Source: Amyelois transitella (lineage: Eukaryota > Arthropoda > Insecta > Lepidoptera > Pyralidae). Taken from it: a stretch of DNA of 64,000 nt. Shown here piece after piece: positions 63,743-64,000 of this stretch. The notes below the pieces were generated by a model. The model made no database searches. It saw only the letters and a list, made by a program, of their open reading frames with translations, and was not told the DNA's origin. The position numbers and the translations under genes were made by a program. How positions within the stretch are numbered: the first letter of the stretch is position 1; the number at the start of each line of letters is the position of its first letter. Location: the NCBI RefSeq assembly GCF_032362555.1, contig NC_083525.1, positions 2,031,501 to 2,095,500 on the forward strand. The letters run 5' to 3'.

Positions 63743-64000
63743 AAAACATATATTTTACCAAAAATTTGCAATGTCAACTGTGCCAGGGGCAAAAAGAAAA
63801 AAAATTACAGTGAAATCCAGCTGTTTGTCTAACAGGCTAGATTGTAAAGTCAAGGCAATGGGGGTAGCAATCTGACACTATATTTCAGATTCAATTCCAT
63901 CATTTGACCCATACAGTCAAATCTGACCTTTGAGTCTTGTGACTATTGACACTCTACCCCGTAAGAGATATGTGATGTGTGTCTGTGAATTCCAGCAGAT

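Overview
The window reads as nuclear DNA of a moth or butterfly (Lepidoptera). It is AT-rich and crowded with retroposons, and it carries Lep1-type non-autonomous Helitrons, a tRNA-derived SINE, a clan-3 (CYP6-like) cytochrome P450 and small GT-AG-spliced exons. Nothing looks bacterial or viral, and there is no CRISPR array, operon or intact cellular tRNA/rRNA gene.

Layout. (1) 53-2099: a complete Tc1/mariner-group DNA transposon (457-aa DDE transposase, ~93-bp inverted repeats, TA target duplication), sitting inside an older TATG-tailed repeat. (2) 4703-6905, minus strand: a two-exon P450 gene (523 aa) with a TATA box and a candidate CncC/Maf element upstream. (3) ~7000-37000: a gene-poor stretch of repeats: many copies of a TATG-tailed SINE-like family, tRNA-derived SINEs, Lep1-type Helitrons, LINE 3' ends, a 377-bp MITE and a 5'-truncated RTE-type LINE (32797-33651). 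A TATA box plus splice donor near 19.4-19.6 kb is the only hint of a distal promoter. (4) 37019-60193, plus strand: an eleven-coding-exon MFS transporter of 516 aa, resembling the Spinster (SPNS) family; all exon phases agree. Its introns are full of repeats; intron 3 holds a ~5.25-kb retrotransposed block (45439-50689) with an intact 986-aa LINE ORF2. (5) 60194-64000: duplicated 3' end of the transporter, then a 1008-bp element with ~285-bp inverted repeats, each containing a perfect 38-bp palindrome, and an 8-bp target duplication.

Most distinctive is the transporter locus. The 3' parts of exons 1, 3 and 11 each have a partial copy a few hundred bases or less downstream. The exon-1 copy keeps a splice donor and stays in frame, so donor choice could insert 58 residues. 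Several insertions here also have readable empty sites (transposon in repeat, Helitron in repeat, long-TIR element in LINE 3' end, LINE block in repeat), which gives a relative order of events.

The P450 (ER membrane oxidation of xenobiotics or endogenous lipophiles) and the transporter (membrane transport, substrate unknown) lie on opposite strands ~30 kb apart; nothing in the sequence links them functionally.
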